A stretch of DNA of 64,000 nt from Mycetocola lacteus (GTDB lineage: Bacteria; Actinomycetota; Actinomycetes; Actinomycetales; Microbacteriaceae). Positions 49,744 through 59,742 of this stretch are shown piece after piece. The notes beneath the pieces are model-generated. The model made no database searches. It had not been told where the DNA came from and was given only the letters and a program-made list of their open reading frames with translations. The DNA lies in contig NZ_RCUY01000009.1 in the NCBI RefSeq assembly GCF_003667575.1, positions 372,001 to 436,000 of the forward strand. The letters are read 5' to 3'. Every line of letters begins with the position of its first letter. The stretch's first letter is position 1. The position numbers and the translations under genes are program-made.

Positions 49744-51803
49744 GGTTTGACCTGCCGCAACGGGGGCTCCGACTGGGCTATTCACTCGCTCTGGTCGGAG
49801 CTCTTGCGGGAGTGTTCGCAACACTCGTCGTCATGGAGGATCGCACGGGATCTTTGGGCTGGGATTACGCCTTCAAAGTATCGTCAACTGACATCGGAGA
49901 GACTCCCACTCAATCCACCTACGACGAGCTGCGCAGGGCAACAGAGACGTACGGCGTGAACATTGGGAGGTTTCGGGTAGATACCGAACATCCCGCTAAT
50001 GCTCGGGTGTTGGAGTTACTCATCGGAGACACGAACAGCGCGCAGGCGGAATGGATACGCGCTGGCTATCCTCAATTCGGCTTCGGAACGACGATCGCGA
50101 TACGTGATTTTGATCCCGCGGCCATCCAGAACCTGGCGGGAGATTACATCCTCAGTGGTAATGAGGCTGGTCTCAAGGAGGTGCTCAATGTTTTCGAGGA
50201 AGCCGGATTTGTGACGCAGAGTTCCGATCTGTCTAACCCCGTTTCATTTGTGCTCTGGCTTTTGACCCAGGCGATGGCGCCCGGCCTCATCTCATTGGCC
50301 CTCCTGAGTGTTCTCCTTACTGTGCTTGGTGCGCTCTCCTCAGTCCGTCGTTACTCCATCAGCCGTTTACACGGCACCGCGATAGTTCGTCTCCTCGGAC
50401 GAGATCTAACGGGTATATTTCTCGTTTTCTGGCCTGCATGGATAGTGGTAATTCTTTCCCTCACCGGAATGGTGATCTGGAGTAACCGCGGCAACCAGCT
50501 TGCGCTCTACATCGAGATATCCGCGAAATCGGTTCTTACCTCATGGGCAGTGCTCGTGTTTTGTCATGCTGTTGCTATTTTCATCGCCGCCCGAGTTCCG
50601 ATTCATCGCGCAATCACCGGACGTTCCCTCGCCCGAGGTTCGTTACCAGTCCTCTCGGTAGTCCGAGTAGGTGCCCTGATCTTTGCTCTCCTTTTTACGT
50701 TCCCGCTCGTTGAGAATCAAGAAACTCAACGCGAACAGGACAGCGCTATCGATCAGTGGAAGCAATACCCCGATGCCAGCTTCATCAACATCAGCGCGAC
50801 CCAATCGCCCAGAGAGTACGCCGCGTCAACTCTTGCGCTCGGAAAAACTCTGCGGGACATCGTCGACGACGGCGGAATGATACTCGCGACCCCCATAGAG
50901 CTAAGCCCGAATGCTCAGCCCACACGTGTTCTTCGTGTGAATCCGACTTTTCTCACTACTCAACGCATACTAGATGAATCAGATTCTACGGTGATCCCGG
51001 ATCTCCAGCGGGCAACACTTCTCATCCCCGCAGACAGGTGGGCAGAACGTGAGAGCCTGCTTGTCGAGGCTCGGGCTGAAACCTCCGCAGACCACAATCC
51101 GCAAGCACCAGGCTCGGTGCCGCTCGCTAATTCCATAGATACCATCGCGGTGAAAACACAGCCAGGACAGTCTGTATTTACGTTCGCTTCGCGACCGAGC
51201 AACACATCTCCAGCAACTCTGGTCGATCCCATAATTCTGGTCACTCCGGTAGCGGCCGGTGCGCTCTCGTCCGACGACTATGCAGCCGTGGCCTCGCGCG
51301 GCGAAGTGTTGGCGCTCAATCGAGATGCGCTTCGCACAGTGCTCAATACGACGGAGGCCCGCGGCCTCATTCGCTCCTACGAACCGGCCGGCGAAACCGC
51401 GCGGGTGGAGCGTGAGCGTACCGCGCGTGACCTCACCGGGGCGGTGTTCGGGACGATCGCCGCGCTCCTGGTCCTGATCGGCGGGGCGCTGGGTACCGCC
51501 GAGTTCACCACGCGCAACCGCTCGACCGAACTTTTTGTCCAGTTTGCCTCGGGATGGCGGTTCACCAGACGGTTCCGGCGACTCCTCATCGGTGAGGTCA
51601 TTCTTGCCGTGGCCGGGCTCGGGATCCTCGTGGCAGAGATCGCCCGGCGCTCACAGTATCGCAGCAGTGACCCAGTCGAACCCTCCATGCTCCCGATCTT
51701 CCTGGCCGGCGTCGCCGTGGTTATTCTCTCCTCCGGCGTCCTGATCGCCGGACTCCACCTGTTCCCCACCCGCAGTCGACGCACCGGAGGTTCCGATGAC
51801 TAG
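49740..51803 (+). CDS. Lcn972-associated integral membrane protein (export/immunity)
   Basis: The 687-aa protein matches the bacteriocin-associated membrane protein type: a helix near residue 10, a long outer domain (about 35-170), four helices (about 180-330), a second outer domain (about 340-555) and three C-terminal helices. With the ATPase encoded next it forms an ABC complex giving export or immunity. The GTG at 49740 overlaps the bacteriocin stop. GC is near 52% in sampled lines up to about 51350 and then rises to about 73%, so the gene looks like a mosaic. Confidence 0.88.
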   Translation: MRFDLPQRGLRLGYSLALVGALAGVFATLVVMEDRTGSLGWDYAFKVSSTDIGETPTQSTYDELRRATETYGVNIGRFRVDTEHPANARVLELLIGDTNSAQAEWIRAGYPQFGFGTTIAIRDFDPAAIQNLAGDYILSGNEAGLKEVLNVFEEAGFVTQSSDLSNPVSFVLWLLTQAMAPGLISLALLSVLLTVLGALSSVRRYSISRLHGTAIVRLLGRDLTGIFLVFWPAWIVVILSLTGMVIWSNRGNQLALYIEISAKSVLTSWAVLVFCHAVAIFIAARVPIHRAITGRSLARGSLPVLSVVRVGALIFALLFTFPLVENQETQREQDSAIDQWKQYPDASFINISATQSPREYAASTLALGKTLRDIVDDGGMILATPIELSPNAQPTRVLRVNPTFLTTQRILDESDSTVIPDLQRATLLIPADRWAERESLLVEARAETSADHNPQAPGSVPLANSIDTIAVKTQPGQSVFTFASRPSNTSPATLVDPIILVTPVAAGALSSDDYAAVASRGEVLALNRDALRTVLNTTEARGLIRSYEPAGETARVERERTARDLTGAVFGTIAALLVLIGGALGTAEFTTRNRSTELFVQFASGWRFTRRFRRLLIGEVILAVAGLGILVAEIARRSQYRSSDPVEPSMLPIFLAGVAVVILSSGVLIAGLHLFPTRSRRTGGSDD

Positions 51804-52446
51804 CCCCGCATCACTCACCCTGCACGATCTGAGCAAGCGCTACGGCGAACGCGTGCTCTGGCATCAGCTCTCCGCCGAGGTTGTGCCCGGGGAGCTGGTC
51901 GCGGTGACCGGTCCCAGCGGCTCGGGCAAATCCACGCTCCTCAACGCGATCGGCCTGCTCGAACCCGCAAGCTCGGGACGGATCACCGTCGGCGAAGACG
52001 ACCTCACCCGGTTCGGCCCCGGCCGCGCCCGCCGGTTTCGCCGAGACGTACTCGGCTACCTCTTTCAGAACTTCGCCCTGGTCGGCTCGGCCAGCGCCGC
52101 CGCCAACATCCGGCTCGGACTGGTGCGCTCCCCCGGCCGCAAAGTTCTCGCCGCGCGCACCGCCGCGGCGCTGGACCGGGTGGGGCTGGGCGGACGCGAG
52201 CGCACTCCCGTGTACCAGCTCAGTGGCGGGGAACAGCAACGGGTCGCACTCGCCCGGCTGATCGTCAAGGATCCGCGAATCATCCTCGCCGACGAACCCA
52301 CCGCGTCCCTCGATGCGGGCAACGAGCGGATCGTCCTCGACGTTTTGCGCGAGCGGGCGGCGGCCGGCGGCATCGTGTTGATCGCCACCCACTCGACCGC
52401 GCTGGCGGCCGCCTGCGATCGCACCCTCGTTCTTACGCCGCCATAA
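51796..52446 (+). CDS. ABC transporter ATP-binding protein of the Lcn972 locus
   Basis: The 216-aa ATPase has Walker A VTGPSGSGKSTLLNAIGLLEP, signature QLSGGEQQRVALARLIV and Walker B IILADEPTASLDAGN with the switch His ATHST. This is the MacB/LolD-like group assigned to lactococcin-972 loci. It overlaps the membrane protein stop by 8 bases. Composition is fully GC-rich like the core chromosome, in contrast to the toxin gene. Confidence 0.93.
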   Translation: MTSPASLTLHDLSKRYGERVLWHQLSAEVVPGELVAVTGPSGSGKSTLLNAIGLLEPASSGRITVGEDDLTRFGPGRARRFRRDVLGYLFQNFALVGSASAAANIRLGLVRSPGRKVLAARTAAALDRVGLGGRERTPVYQLSGGEQQRVALARLIVKDPRIILADEPTASLDAGNERIVLDVLRERAAAGGIVLIATHSTALAAACDRTLVLTPP

Positions 52447-52464
52447 TCTGCGGGAAAACGCGCG

Positions 52465-52498
52465 GCGGGCGACCTACCGAAACCGGCAGGTCGCCCGC
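52465..52498 (+). terminator. Intrinsic terminator of the Lcn972 operon
   Basis: GCGGGCGACCT pairs with AGGTCGCCCGC, 12-base loop. There is no T run, but it closes the operon before the convergent dehydrogenase gene. The following 52499-52583 has only short degenerate TAGC/GCTA repeats. Confidence 0.7.
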
Positions 52499-52583
52499 TC
52501 GCTCGGCCAACGGCCAGACGCCAGCAGCTAGACGCTAAAGGCTAGGGGCCGTAAGCCATTAGCCAACGCCAATAATCTCGCGT

Positions 52584-53657
52584 CTAGAGCCCCGCGCCCG
52601 AGGGCGAAACCAGGATCTTCACCGCGGTCTCGTTGCGGTTGATCAGGGTATCAAAGCCCTCATCGATCAGCTGATCCAGCCCAATCTTGCCGGTGATGAA
52701 CGGCTTGAGGTCGATCTTGCCCGACTCCACCAGCGCGATCGTGTCCGGGTGGTTGCCCATGTAGCCGATCGTGCCACGCAGGTCGATCTCCTTGACCACG
52801 AGCTTCTGCAGGTCCACGGTCGCCAGCTTGCCCCAGATCGAGACCACCACGATCGTGCCGCCGGCCTTGATCGCATCCACCAGCGTGTCCAGGACCACGT
52901 TCACCGAGGTGCACTCGAACGCAACATCGGCACCGCGGCCGTCGGTAAGCGCCTTGACCTCCTCCACCACGTTGACCTTCGAAGGGTCAAACGCGTGGTC
53001 GGCAACCCCGGATTCCAGAGCCTTCTGACGGCGCAGCTCGCTCAGCTCGGAGATCACCACGGTCACCCCCTTGGCCTTGAGGACCGCGGCGGTGAGCAGA
53101 CCAATCGGGCCGGCCCCGCCGATCAGCGCCACGTCGCCCTCCTGCGCACCGCTACGCACATAGGCGTGATATCCCACCGACAGCGGCTCGATCAGCGCGG
53201 CCTCATCCAGGGGCACGTTGTCGGCGATGGGGTGCACCCAACGACGCTCCACGGTGATCTTCTCTCCCAGCCCGCCGCCACGGCCGCCCAGGCCGATGAA
53301 GTTCATGTTCGGGGTCAGGTGGTAGTTGGTGCCCGGCTCGGTCGAGTACTGCGGGTCGATAATGTAGGGCTCCACCACAACCTTCTGGCCCACCTCGATA
53401 TCGGTGACGCCCTCGCCCACCGCATACACCACACCGGACATTTCGTGACCGAGCGTGATCGGAGCCTCCTCGCCGGAGATCGGGTGCGGGTGACCCGCCG
53501 GCGGCACAAAGATCGGCCCATCCAGATATTCGTGCAGGTCGGAGCCGCAGATTCCACACCAGGCCACATCGATTCCGACGGTCCCGGCGGTCACCTCCGG
53601 TACTGCAATTTCGTCGATTCGAATGTCACCGCGGTCGTAGAAACGTGCTGCCTTCAT
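52584..53657 (-). CDS. Zinc-dependent 2,3-butanediol dehydrogenase-like oxidoreductase
   Basis: The 357-aa MDR enzyme has the catalytic zinc site WCGICGSDLHEYLDGPIFVPP (Cys near residue 34), ITLGHEMSGVVYAVGEGV and the cofactor motif ALIGGAGPIGLLTAAVLKAKG near 170. The DGPIFVP block is characteristic of the (R,R)-butanediol/acetoin dehydrogenase group. It interconverts acetoin and butanediol with NAD(H). It lacks the four-Cys structural zinc lobe in the usual place, replaced by a YIIDPQYSTEPGTNYHLTPNMNFIG loop, as in this group. The upstream gap holds ATAAC-N9-GTTAT (53706-53724), a possible operator. Confidence 0.9.
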   Translation of the reverse strand: MKAARFYDRGDIRIDEIAVPEVTAGTVGIDVAWCGICGSDLHEYLDGPIFVPPAGHPHPISGEEAPITLGHEMSGVVYAVGEGVTDIEVGQKVVVEPYIIDPQYSTEPGTNYHLTPNMNFIGLGGRGGGLGEKITVERRWVHPIADNVPLDEAALIEPLSVGYHAYVRSGAQEGDVALIGGAGPIGLLTAAVLKAKGVTVVISELSELRRQKALESGVADHAFDPSKVNVVEEVKALTDGRGADVAFECTSVNVVLDTLVDAIKAGGTIVVVSIWGKLATVDLQKLVVKEIDLRGTIGYMGNHPDTIALVESGKIDLKPFITGKIGLDQLIDEGFDTLINRNETAVKILVSPSGAGL

Positions 53658-53800
53658 GGGATGCTCCTCACTCGTAATCCGGATGGGAGGGATCGCCTCC
53701 CACCAATAACTTTACGCTCGTTATGTATTGAGTTCCAGGGCTCCCCCGGCGTGCCGAACAACCATTTTGAGCGCGCCGTAAACTTCCGGTGAACACGTCA

Positions 53801-53837
53801 AAAAGGCCCGTCACGCGCATGTCGTGACGGGCCTTTT
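53801..53837. terminator. Bidirectional intrinsic terminator of clpX
   Basis: AAAAGGCCCGTCACG pairs with CGTGACGGGCCTTTT over a 7-base loop. It ends the minus-strand clpX transcript. Confidence 0.92.
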
Positions 53838-53857
53838 CGGCGATGGCTCAAGCTGAA

Positions 53858-55135
53858 CTATGCGGACTTCTCGCGCACGCGACGCTCGCGCACCACCAGG
53901 GTCGGGGCGGCATTTTCCACCACGGTGGCCTGGGTGATGATGACCTTGCCCACCTCGGTGGTGGAGGGTACCTCGAACATGATCGGCCCCAGCACCTCCT
54001 CCATGATGGCGCGCAATCCGCGTGCACCGGTCTTGCGCAGCACCGCGAGATCGGCGATGGCTTCCACCGCTTCGGGCTCAAATTCCAGCGCGACACCGTC
54101 GAGCGCAAACATGCGCTGATACTGCTTGACCAGGGCGTTCTTGGGGACCGTCAGAATCTCCACCAGCGCATGCTGGTCCAGTGGCGTGACCGCGGTGACC
54201 ACGGGCAGACGACCGATGAACTCGGGAATCAAACCAAACTTGTGCAGGTCTTCGGGGAGCACCTCGGAGAACCAGTCGGTGCCATCGGAATCGGCGTGCA
54301 GCGGGGCACCAAAACCGATGCCCTTCTTGCCCGCGCGGGCCGAGATGATCTCCTCCAGCCCGGCAAACGCGCCGGCCACGATGAAGAGCACGTTGGTGGT
54401 GTCGATCTGAATGAATTCCTGGTTGGGGTGCTTACGTCCACCCTGCGGCGGCACCGAGGCGACGGTGCCCTCCAGGATCTTCAGCAGCGCCTGCTGTACA
54501 CCCTCACCTGAAACATCGCGGGTGATCGAGGGGTTCTCGGCCTTGCGGGCGATCTTGTCGACCTCGTCCACGTAGATGATGCCGGTCTCGGCGCGCTTCA
54601 CATCGAAGTCGGCGGCCTGAAGCAGCTTGAGCAGGATGTTCTCAACATCCTCACCCACATAACCCGCCTCGGTCAGCGCGGTGGCATCGGCCACGGCGAA
54701 GGGCACGTTGAGCTGCTTGGCCAGGGTCTGGGCCAGATAGGTTTTACCGCAACCAGTGGGGCCGATCATCAGGATGTTGCTCTTGGCGATCTCCACCTCA
54801 TCGGCGCGATCCTCGGCGCTGGCCAGCGTGCCGCCGGCCTGAATGCGCTTGTAGTGGTTGTAGACGGCCACGGCGAGCGCCTTCTTGGCACCCTCCTGGC
54901 CGATGACGTACTCCTCAAGGAAGTCAAAGATTTCACGCGGCTTGGGCAGGTCAAACTCGGGAGTCTCCTCGGTGCCGGCCTCGGCCAAACGCTCCTCGAT
55001 GATCTCGTTACACAGCTCGACGCACTCATCACAGATGTACACGCCGGGACCGGCGATCAGCTGCTGCACCTGCTTCTGGCTTTTGCCACAGAAGGAGCAC
55101 TTGAGTAGATCAGCGCTTTCACCGATGCGTGCCAT
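53858..55135 (-). CDS. clpX: ATP-dependent Clp protease ATP-binding subunit ClpX
   Basis: The 425-aa AAA+ unfoldase feeds substrates to ClpP. It has the N-terminal zinc-binding domain ([23 protein letters not shown], residues 13-42), Walker [19 protein letters not shown], Walker [13 protein letters not shown], the pore loops and the IGF-type ClpP-contact loop ([11 protein letters not shown]). Length and order are normal. A promoter of its own probably lies in the gap after clpP2, past the hairpin at 55256-55294. Confidence 0.97.
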   Translation of the reverse strand: MARIGESADLLKCSFCGKSQKQVQQLIAGPGVYICDECVELCNEIIEERLAEAGTEETPEFDLPKPREIFDFLEEYVIGQEGAKKALAVAVYNHYKRIQAGGTLASAEDRADEVEIAKSNILMIGPTGCGKTYLAQTLAKQLNVPFAVADATALTEAGYVGEDVENILLKLLQAADFDVKRAETGIIYVDEVDKIARKAENPSITRDVSGEGVQQALLKILEGTVASVPPQGGRKHPNQEFIQIDTTNVLFIVAGAFAGLEEIISARAGKKGIGFGAPLHADSDGTDWFSEVLPEDLHKFGLIPEFIGRLPVVTAVTPLDQHALVEILTVPKNALVKQYQRMFALDGVALEFEPEAVEAIADLAVLRKTGARGLRAIMEEVLGPIMFEVPSTTEVGKVIITQATVVENAAPTLVVRERRVREKSA

Positions 55136-55255
55136 GATTCCTCCAGATCCGGGTTACCCCCAAGGTTACCGTCACCTTGAGCCTAGTCGAGGCCACCGAC
55201 GTCGTGTGTCCGGCCCCGCCGCATTCCTTCACGACCGTTATGGTCGCGGAATGCA

Positions 55256-55294
55256 CGCGAGGCGCGTGTTGAGAATCTCAGCACGCGCCTCGCG
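55256..55294 (-). terminator. Long hairpin between clpP2 and clpX
   Basis: CGCGAGGCGCGTG pairs with CACGCGCCTCGCG, with extra inner pairing. It lacks a T run. It may end the clpP1-clpP2 message in part before clpX, allowing separate dosage. Confidence 0.65.
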
Positions 55295-55307
55295 GGTAAA
55301 GCAGTTG

Positions 55308-55970
55308 CTACGCGGTAATCGCGAGCGGGTTCTTGCGGCTCTCCAGAATCTGGTCGATCAGACCATATTCCAGCGCCTCCTGAGCCGAGAGGATCTTGTC
55401 ACGGTCGATGTCCTTGTGGACCTCTTCCACGGTGCGCTTGGTGTGACGGGCAAGGGTTTCCTCAAGCCACACCCGCATGCGGGCGATCTCGGCGGCCTGG
55501 ATCTCGATGTCCGAAGCCTGTCCGCCACCCTGGCCCACGGCCGGCTGGTGGATGAGGATACGGGCGTTCGGGAGTGCCAGACGCTTGCCCGGGGTACCAC
55601 CGGCGGTCAGCACGGCGGCGGCCGACGCGGCCTGGCCAAGCACCACGGTCTGCACGTGCGGACGGATGTACTGCATGGTGTCGTAGATCGCGGTCATCGC
55701 GGTGAAGGATCCACCGGGCGAGTTGATGTACATCATGATGTCGCGGTCGGGGTCCATCGACTCCAGCACCAGCAGCTGCGCCATGATGTCATCGGCCGAG
55801 GCGTCATCCACCTGCACGCCGAGGAAGATGATGCGGTCCTCGAAGAGCTTTGCGTACGGGTCCTGACGCTTATAACCGTAGGCGGTGCGCTCCTCGAAGC
55901 TCGGCAGAATGTAGCGCGAGCTCGGGCTCTGCAGCATCGAGCCGCCGGCCTGGAAAGTAGGGGTCTGCAT
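55308..55970 (-). CDS. clpP2: ATP-dependent Clp protease proteolytic subunit ClpP2
   Basis: The 220-aa serine protease subunit has [22 protein letters not shown] near residue 79, the nucleophile Ser in [15 protein letters not shown] and the His in [22 protein letters not shown]. Actinobacteria use two different ClpP rings; this one, next to clpX, corresponds to ClpP2, which docks the ATPase in mycobacteria. It lies 27 bases after clpP1. The N-terminal about 28 residues ([23 protein letters not shown]) include the propeptide region. Confidence 0.95.
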   Translation of the reverse strand: MQTPTFQAGGSMLQSPSSRYILPSFEERTAYGYKRQDPYAKLFEDRIIFLGVQVDDASADDIMAQLLVLESMDPDRDIMMYINSPGGSFTAMTAIYDTMQYIRPHVQTVVLGQAASAAAVLTAGGTPGKRLALPNARILIHQPAVGQGGGQASDIEIQAAEIARMRVWLEETLARHTKRTVEEVHKDIDRDKILSAQEALEYGLIDQILESRKNPLAITA

Positions 55971-55997
55971 ATTCTCTATCCTGTCGTTTCGCGCCGG

Positions 55998-56585
55998 TTA
56001 CTTGGATTCGGTTCCGCCGCCGCCGGTGACGTCGGTAGCCGAGGAACGAATGTGGTCCACAAAGCCGTACTCCAGAGCCTCTTCGGCGGTGAACCAGCGG
56101 TCGCGGTCACCATCCTCGTTGACCTGCTCGACGGTCTTACCGGTCTGGTCGGCGGTGATCTTCGCCAGGCGCTGCTTCATGTCGTTGATCAGGGCAGCCT
56201 GAGTCTGGATGTCGCTCGAGGTACCACCGAAGCCACCGTGGGGCTGGTGCAGCAGCACGCGTGCGTTCGGGGTGATGTAGCGCTTGCCCTTGGTGCCCGC
56301 GGTCAGCAGCAGCTGGCCCATCGAGGCGGCCATACCGATACCCACGGTCACGATGTCGTTGGGCACAAACTGCATGGTGTCGTAGATCGCCATGCCGGCG
56401 GTGATCGAACCACCCGGGGAGTTGATGTAGAGGAAAATGTCTGCTTCGGGGTCCTCGGCAGCAAGCAGCAGCAGCTTGGCTGCAATCTCGTTTGCATTGT
56501 CATCGCGGACCTCGGAGCCGAGCCAGATGATTCGGTCCTTCAGAAGACGGTCAAATACACCGGGCTGGGGTGTGATGTCGGCCAT
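55998..56585 (-). CDS. clpP1: ATP-dependent Clp protease proteolytic subunit ClpP1
   Basis: The 195-aa subunit has [24 protein letters not shown], catalytic Ser in [16 protein letters not shown], catalytic His in [21 protein letters not shown], and a short acidic/Gly tail ([10 protein letters not shown]). It forms a mixed ClpP1P2 complex with the product of the next gene. The ATG at 56585 has GGAG 6 bases upstream; longer in-frame starts (56597, 56723) are rejected. The tig gene, normally next to clpP, lies 6 kb further right here, separated by unrelated genes. Confidence 0.95.
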   Translation of the reverse strand: MADITPQPGVFDRLLKDRIIWLGSEVRDDNANEIAAKLLLLAAEDPEADIFLYINSPGGSITAGMAIYDTMQFVPNDIVTVGIGMAASMGQLLLTAGTKGKRYITPNARVLLHQPHGGFGGTSSDIQTQAALINDMKQRLAKITADQTGKTVEQVNEDGDRDRWFTAEEALEYGFVDHIRSSATDVTGGGGTESK

Positions 56586-56796
56586 GTCGCGCTCCATTCG
56601 TTTTGTGCGTCGAATTGAATCTATCGCGCCCGAAGGCATCGCGCTGGCGTGTTCGCCCACGGCGTGCACCGTGGCGCGCATCTTGCTAAAACGTTCGCTC
56701 GGGGCAAACAATATGGCCGTCATTTCTGGGCACGCGGGCGAGGATTCACGCCAGGATAGAGGGGAGACGATCCCACCACCAACCGAAGGGTGCCCC

Positions 56797-57813
56797 GTGT
56801 CCGTTCTGTCGCACCGCTTTCAGCTGGTCGCCCGGCCCACCGGGCTGCCCGGGGCCGAGCACTTCGAGGTGGTGAGCGAAAAGCTCGACCTCGCCGCGCT
56901 CCCCCGGCTTGCCCCGCCGACGCTGCTGGTCCAAAACGTCCTGTTCTCGGTGGACCCCTACCATCGCGAAATGATGGACGGCGACTGGGCGCTGCACGCC
57001 CCGCTCGAAGGGCGCTCGGCCGGGCGAGTCCTGGCATCCACCTCGCCGGCGTTTCGTCCCGGCGACATTGTGCTGCACCGTCGCGGATACGCCACCCATG
57101 CCCTGGTTCCCGCCGCCGAGGCGCGAAAGATCACACCATTCAAGGGCGTCCCGCTCGAGGCCTACCTCAGTATCCTCGGTGGTGCCGGGCTGACCGCCTA
57201 TGTGGGCCTCACCCGCATCGCCGAGCTGCACGGCGGACAGGCGATGCTGGTCACCGCGGCCGGCGGCGGAGTGGGCACAGCGGCGGCGAGGATCGCCCGA
57301 CTGCTGGGCGCGAGTCCCATCGTGGGCATCACCAGCACCCCGGAGAAGGCCACACGGCTGCTCGCCAGCGGCGCCTTTGACCGGGTTATCGCCTCCCGGG
57401 ATGCCGTGGCGCTGGCCCGAATGCGCGCCGAGGGTGCCGGTCGATTCGATGCCGTGCTGGAGGGTGGGGGCGGCGACCACCTGGCCCTGGCGATCGACCT
57501 GGTCAAACCGCGCGGACGCATCGCCTGGGTGGGGGCCATCGGCCATTACACCGCGACCGAGCCTCCCGTTGCCCCGCGCAACCTCTTCACCCTGGTCGAC
57601 AAGCAGGTGCGCCTGGAGGGATACCTGGTGGCCTCCTATCGTGACCTGCAACAGGAGTTCGAGGACTTCCTGATCCCGCACATCCTCTCCGGTGACGTGC
57701 CCCTGGAGGTAACCGTGACACACGGATTCAACCAGACCATCGACGCCCTTCAGGGCCTGTTCACCGGAGCGAACCTCGGAAAGGCCCTGGTGCGTCTGAT
57801 CCCCTCGGTCTAG
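56797..57813 (+). CDS. NADP-dependent MDR family oxidoreductase (CurA/PTGR-like)
   Basis: The 338-aa protein is a zinc-free medium-chain dehydrogenase: [21 protein letters not shown] at the start, [18 protein letters not shown], the nucleotide motif [23 protein letters not shown] near residue 150 and [11 protein letters not shown]. The group reduces enones, curcumin or leukotriene derivatives with NADPH. The GTG at 56797 has GAAGGG upstream. It is divergent from clpP1 and convergent with the hydrolase gene, the stops 6 bases apart. Confidence 0.9.
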   Translation: MSVLSHRFQLVARPTGLPGAEHFEVVSEKLDLAALPRLAPPTLLVQNVLFSVDPYHREMMDGDWALHAPLEGRSAGRVLASTSPAFRPGDIVLHRRGYATHALVPAAEARKITPFKGVPLEAYLSILGGAGLTAYVGLTRIAELHGGQAMLVTAAGGGVGTAAARIARLLGASPIVGITSTPEKATRLLASGAFDRVIASRDAVALARMRAEGAGRFDAVLEGGGGDHLALAIDLVKPRGRIAWVGAIGHYTATEPPVAPRNLFTLVDKQVRLEGYLVASYRDLQQEFEDFLIPHILSGDVPLEVTVTHGFNQTIDALQGLFTGANLGKALVRLIPSV

Positions 57814-57819
57814 CCGCTC

Positions 57820-59616
57820 CTAACCGCCGAAGGGCTGGATACTCGCCATCTGCATGATGGTGTGCTGAATGCGAGCGAGGGCGGCCGGATCGGTGACCGA
57901 GGATCCGGTCACCGCCTGCCACGACTCCACAATCAGGTCGCCATAGTTGTGGCCGTGACGCGCGGGCACCGACTCCCCCATCAGCATGTCGATGAGAACC
58001 TGGGCGGCCGTGACCACCGGGATCCAGCGCATATCCGGGCTGATCTGGTCGGAGCGCTGCCCCGGCGTTAGCCAGTCGGGTTCCTGCCAGAGCAGGTCCG
58101 GCCCCAGCCAGGTAACCGGGTCGCTGGCGTGCTGCAGGTAGGCCACCCGCGGATAGTCCCAGGCACCGGGCAGCAGGTCGAGGTCACCGGACTTGGCCAT
58201 CCAGCGCACCTCCCGGCCCTCGCCCAGCACCGGCTGCCACTCGGGCGAGCCGGGGTCCCGCATGGCCTGAAGCTTCTGCCAGAGCGGCGTCCCGTTGGGC
58301 GATCCCACAAACAGCGCACCATCGGTTCGGGCGCGCACATCGGCGAGGGAGGTAAAGACGGCCTGGGCTCCCTGCGCCCCCAGGCTCAGACCGTAGCTGA
58401 TGAGCTTGGGACGATGGGCTCCCTCGGGCATCGCGTGGATCGCCGCGCTGACCGCATCAAACAGGTCGCGGGCCGCGGCCACCGGGGCATCGGGATCAAA
58501 AACAAACGAGACCCAGCTCGGGGTGTAGGCATACTGCATCGAGACGATAGCGGTGTTACCGCCGTGCAGGTATTCCACCGCATCCACGGTCTGCGGTTCG
58601 AGCCAGCCCGACCCGGTCGCGGTTGCCACCACGAGCACGTCGCGCTCGAATGCATGCGTGCGCTCAAGTTCACGCACGGCCAGGGCCGCACGCTCCCGGG
58701 TTGTGGGGGCGGATTTCAGCCCCGCATATACGCGGATCGGCTCGATCGCCGGCTGCCCGGTGACATCGCGAATCTGCTGTGCGTCGGGCCCCTCGGACAC
58801 AAACGCCGCACCGTGGCGGCCGAGTGTGTCCCAGGGGATCTCGGATCCTGGCCCACCCGAACGTTCGGAGGACGTCGGCGCGTGCAGGCCCTCGGCGGGT
58901 TCGGCGTTGGAGGCCGCGTAGATGCGGTCCACCCCGAACATCGCCCCGGAGACGATCACGGCGGCGGCCACGATCCCCACCAGGACCGAGATTCCCAGCG
59001 CAATCGGGGTTCCGCGACGGGCACGACTGCGACGATACAGGGTCGAGAATCCACGGCCGATCGCCAGGCCCAGCAGCGTAACGGGCAGCAGCCCGAGGAT
59101 GAACAGTCCCGCATGCGGTGCGCCTCCGGGCGGCATCTCCACCAGCTCACGCACCTCGTTCTGCCAGGCGAGGGCCGCGGCCCCCAGGCCGGACAGGCCC
59201 ATCGCGGTCACCACCAACACGCCAATCCACACGTTGCGCCGCACCCGCGCGGAAACCCGCCAGGGAAGCACGCGTCGCCCGATGGCCCACAGCAGACGGC
59301 CAAACGCATAACCCAGCAGGAAGATGACGGCGGTCATTACCCCCTGGAGAATCGCCGGACGCGGCAGCAGCGACGGCGTCAGCGAGAGGTACGCGGGAAT
59401 CAACCCGAAGATCACACCCGCCACGTTGAGCCGCCACCAGGGGCCGGGCGTGCGCGGCGTCGTCCCCGCTCGCCCCGAGCCCTGGTCGAGGCTCTGGTCG
59501 AGGCCCTGGTCGAGGCCCTGGTCGGAGCCCTGGTCGAGGCTCTGGTCGGAGGACGGTTCGGCCGGTTCTAGCTGCGGGGAACGCGCAGGTTCCTCATCGC
59601 GGGATGCGTGGTGCAC
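57820..59616 (-). CDS. Membrane-anchored alpha/beta-hydrolase family protein
   Basis: The 598-aa protein starts with a Gln/Asp-rich tail containing LDQG-type tetrapeptide repeats (about residues 25-47). Five hydrophobic segments follow (about 62-240). The alpha/beta-hydrolase domain comes from about 290: VLVVATATGSGWLEPQTVDAVEYL, the nucleophile motif LISYGLSLGAQGAQAVF (GLSLG) and LLPGAWDYPRVAYLQHASDPVTW. This is the Abhydrolase_9 type with its N-terminal membrane domain, possibly a lipid-processing enzyme. The repeat tail is likely length-variable. Confidence 0.87.
   Translation of the reverse strand: MHHASRDEEPARSPQLEPAEPSSDQSLDQGSDQGLDQGLDQSLDQGSGRAGTTPRTPGPWWRLNVAGVIFGLIPAYLSLTPSLLPRPAILQGVMTAVIFLLGYAFGRLLWAIGRRVLPWRVSARVRRNVWIGVLVVTAMGLSGLGAAALAWQNEVRELVEMPPGGAPHAGLFILGLLPVTLLGLAIGRGFSTLYRRSRARRGTPIALGISVLVGIVAAAVIVSGAMFGVDRIYAASNAEPAEGLHAPTSSERSGGPGSEIPWDTLGRHGAAFVSEGPDAQQIRDVTGQPAIEPIRVYAGLKSAPTTRERAALAVRELERTHAFERDVLVVATATGSGWLEPQTVDAVEYLHGGNTAIVSMQYAYTPSWVSFVFDPDAPVAAARDLFDAVSAAIHAMPEGAHRPKLISYGLSLGAQGAQAVFTSLADVRARTDGALFVGSPNGTPLWQKLQAMRDPGSPEWQPVLGEGREVRWMAKSGDLDLLPGAWDYPRVAYLQHASDPVTWLGPDLLWQEPDWLTPGQRSDQISPDMRWIPVVTAAQVLIDMLMGESVPARHGHNYGDLIVESWQAVTGSSVTDPAALARIQHTIMQMASIQPFGG
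59481..59552. repeat. Six tandem 12-bp repeats in the hydrolase gene
   Basis: Units of the form CCTGGTCGAGGC, with T/C and GG/GA variants, run without interruption. On the minus strand they encode SLDQ, GSDQ and GLDQ tetrapeptides. Confidence 0.92.
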
Positions 59617-59742
59617 GCGCCCTCTTTCTCTGGGTCATGATGCTCGAGTGCACTCACGCGAGACGACAGTCATTTTCTCATGTCCGCCAAACCGATCCGA
59701 GGCACGCCGCGCGTCGCCGCGCCGGAGGGAACTCTCTCGGAT

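Noticed and set aside
52499..52583. TAGC/GCTA-rich stretch after the Lcn972 operon as an attachment site
   Set aside because: The repeats are too short and degenerate, and there is no integrase or matching copy elsewhere in the window.
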